A stretch of DNA of 56,570 bases from Actinomycetes bacterium (lineage in GTDB: Bacteria > Actinomycetota > Acidimicrobiia > Acidimicrobiales > Acidimicrobiaceae), in NCBI GenBank assembly GCA_021803345.1, contig JAJZLS010000022.1:1-56570 (forward strand). Direction: 5' to 3'. The stretch's first letter is position 1. Each line of letters begins with the position of its first letter. Below the pieces are notes generated by a model. The model was not told the DNA's origin. It saw only the letters and a program-made list of their open reading frames with translations, and ran no database searches. Below are positions 1 to 7,200 of this stretch, piece after piece. The translations under genes and the position numbers were made by a program.

Positions 1-94
1 CCCCTGTCAACGCTTCACCTTCGCCCTTGCGGACGCCGATGCATGACACGGGGCCACCGTGGATCGCTACTCCTTCGATGTTGGACTCTTTCAT
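1..94 (-). CDS. Partial small ORF of the kind that precedes group II intron reverse transcriptases
   Basis: Reading leftwards from an ATG at 94, the frame is open to the window edge. It starts MKESNIEGVAIHGGP and continues with SCIGVRKGEGEALTG. From memory, conserved ORFs beginning MKESYxEGVAxHxxPESC and containing GEALTG lie just upstream of ltrA-type group II intron reverse transcriptase/maturase genes; I could not check this with a search. An AAAGGA sits directly before the ATG, which is too close for a normal ribosome binding site, so the frame may belong to intron RNA structure instead of being translated. The reverse transcriptase would lie left of the window on the same strand. Only 31 codons are visible. 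Confidence 0.5.
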   Translation of the reverse strand, partial: MKESNIEGVAIHGGPVSCIGVRKGEGEALTG

Positions 95-562
95 TCCTTT
101 CTACATGCCGGTTTATCCCGGCGCTCTATCCATTCACGGCTCAATTCCGAGTCCATAAATTCCTCTTTCTCTCCGCAGCACAGACCATATCCATGCCGTT
201 ATGGCACCAGTCTCGCCAACAAATCTTCGAGCCAATCAACTCAACATCTTTACCTATCGATCCTCAAAGCTATCAAAACAAAGCGCTGTTTTTACTATAT
301 GCAAAAAGATATAACAATGGTTTCAATCCTCACTCCCCCGCAAGGGGAAGTGCAACTTCACTATCTCGGCTAGGTCAGCATAAAAAGTGCCGCTTAGAGA
401 GCACACACCTCGGGACCAATGCCATAATTCAGATATTTACTTCCAATAAAGACGACGCGGCAACACTGCAAAAACTATCCTTCCATTTGAAGACCTATCC
501 ATTGAAGGTACACATAAAGTTTGAAATATTATCAGTAGCTGGAATCGGCCGCCGCTTTCAAA
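95..562. other. Intergenic region; possible 5' part of a group II intron and a single CRISPR-type repeat
   Basis: No convincing gene is present. The long rightward frame across 43-702 runs antisense into the ABC transporter gene, has poor coding character and is rejected. Read leftwards, the stretch nearest the MKES frame could be the structured 5' RNA of a group II intron. GTGTG, the consensus start of such introns, occurs on the minus strand around 402-408, but I cannot place the intron end reliably. The region also contains the solitary repeat at 320-356. Confidence 0.4.
320..356 (-). CRISPR. Solitary 37-bp CRISPR-type repeat
   Basis: On the minus strand the unit starts GTTGCACTTCCCC, has a palindromic centre (TTCCCC, TTGC, GGGGGA) and ends GAGGATTGAAAC. 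A 5' GTTGCA, a central stem and a 3' ATTGAAAC are the hallmarks of many type I and type III CRISPR repeats. No second copy occurs within a spacer length on either side or elsewhere in the window, so this is not an array here. It may be a leader-proximal first repeat cut off from its array, a relict, or a chance resemblance. Confidence 0.5.
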
Positions 563-3500
563 CTAGGCAACCCCGGCTTCTTCAAACGATTCCCACATTG
601 ATTTATAAATACCATCTCTGGCTATCAACTCCCGGTGTGACCCTGATTCAGCTACCACACCATTTTCGACAACTATTATTCGATCAGCCCTGGCGGCAGT
701 AGGTAACCTATGGGCCACAATTATTGTGGTACGTCCTTTGGAAAGTACACCCAGAGCGGAGTTTACTTTCGATTCTGTAGCCAGATCCAGATTTGCAGTG
801 GCCTCGTCCAGAAGCAAAATCACAGGATTGGCTAAGTGTGCCCGGGCGAGTGCAACCAGCTGACGTTGACCTGCCGAAATAGCATTACCTCTTTCGGCCA
901 CGAAAAATGAATAGCCTCCCGGAAGCGCTGAAATAAACTCATGGGCACCTACCGCTCGGGCTGACTGTTCGATCTGACTCATCGTTGCGTCACTGTTTGC
1001 GTAGCTAATATTTTCGGCTATGGTTCCGGTGAAAAGAAACGGCTCCTGAGGCACGAACCCCAGCTTGCGACGGTAATCACCCAGATCGTACTGTCTCAAA
1101 TCTATCCCATCGATTTTTACCGAACCAGAGCTAGGGTCATAAAATCTCTCTATCAGCTTGACCACCGTTGATTTACCCGCCCCGGTTGAGCCAACCAGTG
1201 CAACTGACTCTCCAGGTTCAATCACGAGGTCCATCCCAGCCAATGCCTCGGCAGAGGAGTTCGGATAACAGAAGTGGACGTCATCGAATACGATCTCTCC
1301 CCGGAGGTGACCAGCCTGTGCCGGATGGTCCTGAATGGGAGTGGCAATCCTCTTCTCCATCAACTTGCTTATCTGAGTCATAGAGACACGTGCCTGCTGC
1401 CACTGGTCAAACGTCTGCGAAAGTTGTTGCAGCGGCGCAAAGAGCTGATCCATATACAAAGAAAAAGCTATCAGCACACCTACCTTGATTACCTGAGCGT
1501 GGACTAATCCAGTTCCGGCGCCCAAAATCAGCGCGGACGCTAAATCGGACAGGAGAAGAATGAATGGAAAATAGATAGCCACAAGTTTTTGGGCGTTTAC
1601 TCTGGCATCCCTATAATCCCCCGATACCTTTGAAAAATCTCGCGAGTTCTTGGCTTGCCGCCTGAACGCCTGAGCCACTCTAACTCCAGAAAGCCCCTCT
1701 TGAAGGTTGGCATTTACTTCAGCAATTCGCTCCCTGGCAACAGAATATGCCTTACTCGAAGCCCGTTGATACCAAATTGTGGCTAAAGCTAGAGGCGGGA
1801 TTACAGCAAATGCGTAAAGTGTCAACCTTGGACTCATGACCAGGAGAGCAATTGCAACCCCAACAAAACTTAGAATACTCACCAGAGCATTTATCAACCC
1901 GGTTTGAAGCAGGTTCGACAAAGCGTCGACATCGGTTGTCATCCTGGTCATGATCCGGCCGCCCATCTCGGACTCATAAAAATCCATACCCAGACGCTGA
2001 AGATGGGAAAATATCCTTACTCTAAGCGCCAATAGGAGACGCTCTGAGGTTCTGCCTGTGATGAAATTCTCCCCCCACATAACAAACAGATCAGCTACCG
2101 CAGATATTAAATACCCACTGAAAGCCAGAATAAGCACTGATCGGGATCCGACCAGTACACCAGAGTCGATCCCGGTCTTGGTGAAAATTGGTCCTAATAT
2201 AGTCAGTCCGGTATCGAGGGCAACCAGTAACAGTCCAACCAATAAACCTATGCGAAATGGGCGGACGAGCTCACCAAGAGAAAAACTACCTCTCGGTTTG
2301 GCTTGATCTTTCAAGTCAACTTTATGTTCATCATTGGCAGGGGACAACTTTTCAAGCGCTTGAAGCAACTCAGGTGTTGCGGTAAGTGCAACCCCCATCA
2401 TTCCACGACCTCCCCCCGATCCGCCTCCTGCCCTAGGCGAAGAAATCCGTGGAGCAACGCTTTGCAACGGAACAGCCGGTTTGGGGTTTACAAGAGGAGC
2501 GGGAGCGATCGAAGCGTTCTCATTCAGAGATTCAGAGTCTCCTTCAAACAGTGACCGATACAACGAAGACTTAGCCATCAAATAGTCGTGACTTCCTTCT
2601 GCGAGCACCTTGCCACCATCGATCAAAACGATACGGTTGGCTAGCGAGAGACTCGAACGCCTGTGTGCGATCAGAAGGACTGTTTTATTTTTTTTGAATC
2701 TCGCAAGTGCCAGGTTGATATCGGATTCAGTAACAGAGTCCACTGCAGACGTAGCATCATCAAGGATGAGTATCTCAGGATTGGTTAGTAAAGCCCGTGC
2801 AAGTGATATCCGCTGGCGCTGCCCTCCTGAAAGAGTCAAGCCACGTTCACCCACCACCTCGTCATAACCATTCTCAAATTCTGAAATAAACTTGTCAGCC
2901 CCAGCCATCTTGGCTGCTGTCTCGACCATTTCAAATGTTGCTTCAGGCCTCCCGTAAGCAATATTGGATCGAATCGTATCGGAGAATAAAAAGCTTTCCT
3001 CAAAGACGACTCCAACTTTAGAACGCAGGGAATCAATTTTAAGCGTAGAAATCTCTTGATCATCCAGCAATATGCTTCCCTGCGATGGATCATAAAAACG
3101 GGGTACTAAAAGCGCTATCGTCGATTTTCCCGAACCAGATAAACCTACAAGAGCTACCGTTTCTCCGCTGTTCACAGTAAGCGAAAAGCGATCCAACACC
3201 TTGTTATCCTTGGTGTAGCCAAAGGTAACATCTCTAAACTCTATCTTTCCACCGCTGGCAATGAAATCGACCGCATCGGGAGCCTCTTGAACGATTGGAT
3301 TGGCATCTAAAAGGTCGAAAATCCGCTCGGCACCGGCTCTGGCCTGCTGAGAGAACGAGACCAGGGTAGAAAGCTGGCGTACAGGAGCACCAATTTGTAC
3401 TACATATGAAGAGAACAGTAAAAAGGACCCGATACTCAGATGGTGATGAAGTGCAAGATAACCACCAAATCCAAGCACCCCAACCTGAGTTAGAGAAGGG

Positions 3501-4249
3501 ACGAAAGACAGAAAAGCCTGCAACTTGCTTTGAAGCCTAACCAGCCTGACCCTGGACCGGAATAGGCTTTCGGCCGAATTTGAGAGCTTTTCGAGCTCCC
3601 GGGTCTCCATTCCAAAGCCTTTTACTACCCGAACCCCAGTGACAGCCTCTTCCACGACCGTAGCCACTTCACCCTCCTTTTGCTGAGCATCCCAGCTGGC
3701 AGGAAATACTGAAGTGCGAAGTTTGAAAGATGTAAATGCCAACACCGGTATCGAAGCAATCTCCACCAGGGCCAATGGCGGCGACACCACCACCATTACG
3801 ACTACGGCAAACAGGAGCATAGCCACATTGCCTACCAAAAGGGGCATAAACGAAAGCAGACCTTGAACTAGTCCAACATCCGAATTTGCCCTTGATACCA
3901 GTTGGCCGGTAGCCATTTCGTCATGACGTGCAAAATCCAGCCGCTGCAGGTGGTCAAAGATAGAATTCCTCAACTGATGCTGCACGTCGAATGCAAGACG
4001 ACCACCGGCATAGCGACGGACAAATGAGAGCGCAAAACCCACAACGCCCAGGCCGACGAGAACTATCACCCATTGGTCGAGCGGTTCTGACTTGGCTATA
4101 ACCACTTTGTCAATAATTGTGCGCTCGACTATTGGCACAATAGCGGAAATAATCATACCCGCTATTGATGCTCCAAGGGCCACAAACGCATTACGCCTAT
4201 GACTAAGTACTAAAATCGCCAGTCTTTTAGCCCAAGACGGCTTACTCAC
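563..4249 (-). CDS. Fused heterodimeric ABC exporter (TMD-NBD-TMD-NBD)
   Basis: A 1228-residue multidrug or lipid-type exporter with both half-transporters in one chain, like the fused mycobacterial Rv0194 type. The first membrane domain covers about residues 1-310, with Walker A GLSGSGKST near 369, signature LSGGQ near 473 and Walker B LILDDATS with Asp498 in place of the catalytic Glu. A Gly/Pro/Ser-rich linker spans roughly 575-660. The second half has Walker A GSTGAGKST, a degenerate signature ISAGQRQ (1124-1130) and a canonical LLLDEATA (Glu1149). The two deviations fall in the same composite site, as in heterodimeric exporters. The GTG start overlaps the stop of the upstream small membrane gene (GTGA), so the two are translationally coupled. 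The substrate cannot be told from sequence. Confidence 0.93.
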   Translation of the reverse strand: MSKPSWAKRLAILVLSHRRNAFVALGASIAGMIISAIVPIVERTIIDKVVIAKSEPLDQWVIVLVGLGVVGFALSFVRRYAGGRLAFDVQHQLRNSIFDHLQRLDFARHDEMATGQLVSRANSDVGLVQGLLSFMPLLVGNVAMLLFAVVVMVVVSPPLALVEIASIPVLAFTSFKLRTSVFPASWDAQQKEGEVATVVEEAVTGVRVVKGFGMETRELEKLSNSAESLFRSRVRLVRLQSKLQAFLSFVPSLTQVGVLGFGGYLALHHHLSIGSFLLFSSYVVQIGAPVRQLSTLVSFSQQARAGAERIFDLLDANPIVQEAPDAVDFIASGGKIEFRDVTFGYTKDNKVLDRFSLTVNSGETVALVGLSGSGKSTIALLVPRFYDPSQGSILLDDQEISTLKIDSLRSKVGVVFEESFLFSDTIRSNIAYGRPEATFEMVETAAKMAGADKFISEFENGYDEVVGERGLTLSGGQRQRISLARALLTNPEILILDDATSAVDSVTESDINLALARFKKNKTVLLIAHRRSSLSLANRIVLIDGGKVLAEGSHDYLMAKSSLYRSLFEGDSESLNENASIAPAPLVNPKPAVPLQSVAPRISSPRAGGGSGGGRGMMGVALTATPELLQALEKLSPANDEHKVDLKDQAKPRGSFSLGELVRPFRIGLLVGLLLVALDTGLTILGPIFTKTGIDSGVLVGSRSVLILAFSGYLISAVADLFVMWGENFITGRTSERLLLALRVRIFSHLQRLGMDFYESEMGGRIMTRMTTDVDALSNLLQTGLINALVSILSFVGVAIALLVMSPRLTLYAFAVIPPLALATIWYQRASSKAYSVARERIAEVNANLQEGLSGVRVAQAFRRQAKNSRDFSKVSGDYRDARVNAQKLVAIYFPFILLLSDLASALILGAGTGLVHAQVIKVGVLIAFSLYMDQLFAPLQQLSQTFDQWQQARVSMTQISKLMEKRIATPIQDHPAQAGHLRGEIVFDDVHFCYPNSSAEALAGMDLVIEPGESVALVGSTGAGKSTVVKLIERFYDPSSGSVKIDGIDLRQYDLGDYRRKLGFVPQEPFLFTGTIAENISYANSDATMSQIEQSARAVGAHEFISALPGGYSFFVAERGNAISAGQRQLVALARAHLANPVILLLDEATANLDLATESKVNSALGVLSKGRTTIIVAHRLPTAARADRIIVVENGVVAESGSHRELIARDGIYKSMWESFEEAGVA

Positions 4250-4506
4250 TTTTGAGGATCTAATACCGAAGCCTCACTACTTGGCTCCGCAAGGTTGGTT
4301 CGAGACTTGATTTCGCTGGAGATTGCATTTGAAACCCACCAGGTGGCTGCGGCCAGGGCAAATGAAACCACCGCCAAGCTAATGTGGACCGCTCTGAAAG
4401 CAAGAGTATTGCTATGGTCGATGATCATATTTCGCACCAAAACAGCCCAGACATAAAAAGTCCAGACTGCAGCGACCCTGAGTATCAAAACGTGTTTTTT
4501 GGTCAT
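4246..4506 (-). CDS. Small two-helix membrane protein, SCO4848-like
   Basis: An 86-residue protein with two predicted membrane helices (about 9-26 and 41-63) and a polar C-terminal tail. The pattern VAAVWTFYVWAVLVRN then AFRAVHISLAVVSFALA resembles the actinobacterial SCO4848 family of small membrane proteins of unknown function; this is a recollection of the family pattern, not a search result. Its stop overlaps the GTG start of the fused ABC exporter by 4 bases, so the two genes are probably one operon and the protein may act with the exporter. Confidence 0.7.
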   Translation of the reverse strand: MTKKHVLILRVAAVWTFYVWAVLVRNMIIDHSNTLAFRAVHISLAVVSFALAAATWWVSNAISSEIKSRTNLAEPSSEASVLDPQK

Positions 4507-4612
4507 ACTTCCAACTTAGCCCGCTATATCTGTATTGGCATTGTTCGCCACCATATTGCGACTGAACCACTTCAAACCGTCGACCGGTTCAAACTTCTTT
4601 TACTAACTATTG

Positions 4613-5581
4613 TCAGCCTCTGCGCTTTGCTATTGATTTCAAATCAGTGAACAGATCCCCAACGGCAAAAGGTTCAAAGGAATCGGCAAACCCGTCTATT
4701 GATTCCAGCTCTGATCTGGAAAGTTCGATATCTGCAGCTGCAACATTCGATTCAAGCTGTGCAACCGTGGCCGCTCCGGGTATTGCCACAACGTTGGGCT
4801 TCGATATCAGCCAAGCCAGAGAAATCTGGGCCACTGAGGCTTGATGGGAATCTGCCACCCTTTTCAACTCTTCCAATAAAGGGCGCAGTCTATTCAGATT
4901 TGTTGGTAAAAAATACTTCCTCAATGCCCTCATTTTTCCAGGGCGGTTTTTTGCGTTATACTTCCCGCTTAGAACACCCTGCTCCAACGGAGAATAAGCT
5001 ATTATCAGCCTGTCGTTCGCCTGGGCATAAGGGAGTAGCTCCTTCTCCGGTCCACGCGTCAGCAGCGAAAAATGCACCTGATTAGAGACTATCGAAGCAC
5101 CCAATGCCTCTTCAGCAGCACGCCACTGGCTAAGCGAATAGTTTGAAACGCCTATCTGACGAACCAGTCCCTGGGCAGTTAGATCCTTGAGTCCCTTTAC
5201 GGTCTCCGTGATCGGCACCAGTGGATTCGGCCAATGGAGTTGGTACAGGTCAATTTCGTCGATTTGAAGTCTCCTGGCACTAGCTTTGGCTCTAGAGACG
5301 ACCACCGAACGTAATGGAAGTATCGGAAACAGTTTTGTAGCTACAAAAACTTGATCACGCAGACCTTCTATTGCATTACCGACCACGCTCTCAGATTTTC
5401 CAAAACCGTAAAATTCCGCGGTGTCAATCAGATTCACTCCGAGCTCGAGTGCCCTTCTGACAAGGATCCGTGCGGTAGATTCGGAGTATTCTGGTCCGTA
5501 TCCCCATTCTACTGAACCAAATTGCCAGGTACCCAAACCGATAGCCGAAACCTTGACACCTGCAACTTCAACGTATTTCAT
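4613..5581 (-). CDS. Aldo/keto reductase
   Basis: A 322-residue NAD(P)H-dependent oxidoreductase with a TIM-barrel fold. The full tetrad is visible: Asp53 in NLIDTAEFYG, Tyr58, Lys83 in VATKLFP and His116 in LYQLHWPN. The C-terminal part carries the cofactor-binding pattern AIPGAATVAQLESN. It resembles the general stress-type AKR11/AKR13 reductases acting on small carbonyls; the substrate is unknown. It lies 51 bp downstream of the SDR gene on the same strand and could be cotranscribed with it. Confidence 0.9.
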   Translation of the reverse strand: MKYVEVAGVKVSAIGLGTWQFGSVEWGYGPEYSESTARILVRRALELGVNLIDTAEFYGFGKSESVVGNAIEGLRDQVFVATKLFPILPLRSVVVSRAKASARRLQIDEIDLYQLHWPNPLVPITETVKGLKDLTAQGLVRQIGVSNYSLSQWRAAEEALGASIVSNQVHFSLLTRGPEKELLPYAQANDRLIIAYSPLEQGVLSGKYNAKNRPGKMRALRKYFLPTNLNRLRPLLEELKRVADSHQASVAQISLAWLISKPNVVAIPGAATVAQLESNVAAADIELSRSELESIDGFADSFEPFAVGDLFTDLKSIAKRRG

Positions 5582-5632
5582 TCTCTTAGCATAGACATGT
5601 TGAAAGTTTAATTCAGTAGCATTGACCCAGTC

Positions 5633-6403
5633 TTACTTAGGGGACATCCTGAGGGCACCATCAACTCGAATCACTTCACCGTTTATATAGCTGCTCCTGA
5701 TTATCATTTCGGCTACTACCGCGTAATCCTCCGGCAATCCCAATCTTTTAGGAAAGGGAACCTCTCGGGCAAGTCTGTCCCTTACTTCGCCCGGCAATTG
5801 TCCCAATAACGGAGTGTCAATGATACCTGGCGCAATACATGCAACACGGATTCCTACACCAGCTAAATCCCGAGCTGCCGGAAGCGTGAGTGATACTACT
5901 GCTCCTTTCGACGAGGCGTAGGCAGCCTGTCCGATCTGTCCATCAAAAGCCGCAATTGAAGCTGTGTTAATAATCACTCCACGCTCACCGCCTTCAAGGA
6001 CTGGCATCCTTGAGATCACACCAGAGGAAAGCCTCAGAACGTTGAATGTTCCAATCAGATTTACCCGAATAACCCGCTCAAAAGTTTCAAGACTATGAGG
6101 CGAGCCATCCTTCTGCAGGATTCGATCGGCGTGACCGATACCTGCACAGTTAATTGCCACCCTAAGCGGCAAAGGCCATGTCGTTGCCGCTTCCAGAGCT
6201 GAATTGACGTCGCCTGGATTTGTGACGTCCCCGGCAAATCCATTTGCCCGTTCTCCGAATTCTGCCAATACCGCTGAAAGTCTTTCGGAATTAGCATCCA
6301 TAACTGTGACGTGCGCACCTTTGGATAATAAAAACCGTGCTGTGGCGGCTCCTATGCCAGAGGCTCCACCGGTAATAAAGGCTGAAATACTTTTAATCTC
6401 CAT
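5633..6403 (-). CDS. 3-hydroxyacyl-CoA dehydrogenase type 2 (SDR, HSD10-like)
   Basis: A 256-residue short-chain dehydrogenase. The NAD-binding GGASGIG is at 12-18, INCAGIG near 84, and the catalytic Ser149, Tyr162 and Lys166 lie in INTASIAAF and AAYASSKG. Stretches such as ETFERVIRVNLIGTFNVLRL, GEVIRVDGALRM and QVPFPKRLG-like VPFPKRLG match the mitochondrial/actinobacterial 3-hydroxyacyl-CoA dehydrogenase type 2 family (beta-oxidation, NAD-dependent oxidation of 3-hydroxyacyl-CoA) better than generic SDRs. The length is normal. Neighbours on the same strand are an aldo/keto reductase and RNase HI, so no dedicated beta-oxidation operon is visible here. Confidence 0.88.
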   Translation of the reverse strand: MEIKSISAFITGGASGIGAATARFLLSKGAHVTVMDANSERLSAVLAEFGERANGFAGDVTNPGDVNSALEAATTWPLPLRVAINCAGIGHADRILQKDGSPHSLETFERVIRVNLIGTFNVLRLSSGVISRMPVLEGGERGVIINTASIAAFDGQIGQAAYASSKGAVVSLTLPAARDLAGVGIRVACIAPGIIDTPLLGQLPGEVRDRLAREVPFPKRLGLPEDYAVVAEMIIRSSYINGEVIRVDGALRMSPK

Positions 6404-6501
6404 GGCACCAAACTAGAGCATCCAGATGCTCTAAGTGAGCACTTCGTAGGGCAATCTCATGCTTTGGATCAACCAAAGGTGTAACCCATGCTTATCAAAT
6501 A

Positions 6502-6963
6502 TTAAAACAGTGTCGATTGACCCTTTCTGGGATCGACCATCTTCGAAGCAATTGCAGCCTGCTCATTGGCCAGCTGATCCGCTCGTTCGTTAAGTGGCAC
6601 ACCGGAATGACCTTTCACCTTTTTGAATGTCACCCCTTCGCGAGCCTTGTACAGTGCAATTAATGGCCGCCAGATGTCCTGATTTGCCACCGCTGCTCCT
6701 TTCGCATTCTTCCAACCCTTAGCCTCCCACCCCTTCCACCAGCTATTGAGGAAACAGTTCACCACATATGCAGAATCAGAATAGATTTCCACTTCCCCCG
6801 GGTGTTGCTGCAGCGCCTGCAACACGGCCATGGTTTCCATTCTTTGATTAGTGGTGTGTATTTCGTATCCACTTCCCCAAACGCCATCTTCCCGAACCCA
6901 GGCCCAGCCTCCCGGTCCGGGGTTACCGAAACATGCCCCATCTGTATATATAACTAAAGTCAT
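6502..6963 (-). CDS. rnhA: Ribonuclease HI
   Basis: A 153-residue RNase HI that cleaves the RNA strand of RNA-DNA hybrids (R-loops, primers). The four metal-binding acidic residues are present: Asp8 in IYTDGAC, Glu43 in RMETMA, Asp63 in YSDSAYV and Asp129 in NERADQLA. His119 lies in KGHSG. The compact length with a basic WWKGWEAKGWKNAKG handle resembles the E. coli enzyme. It is transcribed divergently from aceE. Confidence 0.95.
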   Translation of the reverse strand: MTLVIYTDGACFGNPGPGGWAWVREDGVWGSGYEIHTTNQRMETMAVLQALQQHPGEVEIYSDSAYVVNCFLNSWWKGWEAKGWKNAKGAAVANQDIWRPLIALYKAREGVTFKKVKGHSGVPLNERADQLANEQAAIASKMVDPRKGQSTLF

Positions 6964-7200
6964 TACCTATACTCTGCCTGGTCCTAAAGAACACCCTGCA
7001 TCTAATTTCGCTTTTTGCCAAAACTACTGCTCCGATTGTGCCCCACAAGGGGAAGTGTTAAGATATAGGTACCAATCCAGCCAACTGATATAACATACGA
7101 GCAAAGTGTGCCTAAAGTATCTATTAGATGCATCAGACAAGGTTGCGCACTTGGTCATGCAAGAAAATTTAGACATCTAAAAGTGGAAGTGTAGAAGAAA
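6964..7200. promoter_or_regulatory. Divergent promoter region between rnhA and aceE
   Basis: A 237-bp gap between divergent starts, so it should carry promoters for both genes. A short inverted repeat CCCC-ACAA-GGGG lies at 7041-7052. No clear -35/-10 pair is evident and the aceE ribosome binding site is weak (GAAGAAA just before GTG). The 12-mer CAAGGGGAAGTG at 7045-7056 also occurs in the CRISPR-type repeat at 320-356. Confidence 0.4.

Noticed and set aside
43-702. Long rightward frame at the left edge
   Set aside because: It runs antisense into the ABC transporter, has low-complexity coding character and crosses the CRISPR-type repeat; no family resemblance.
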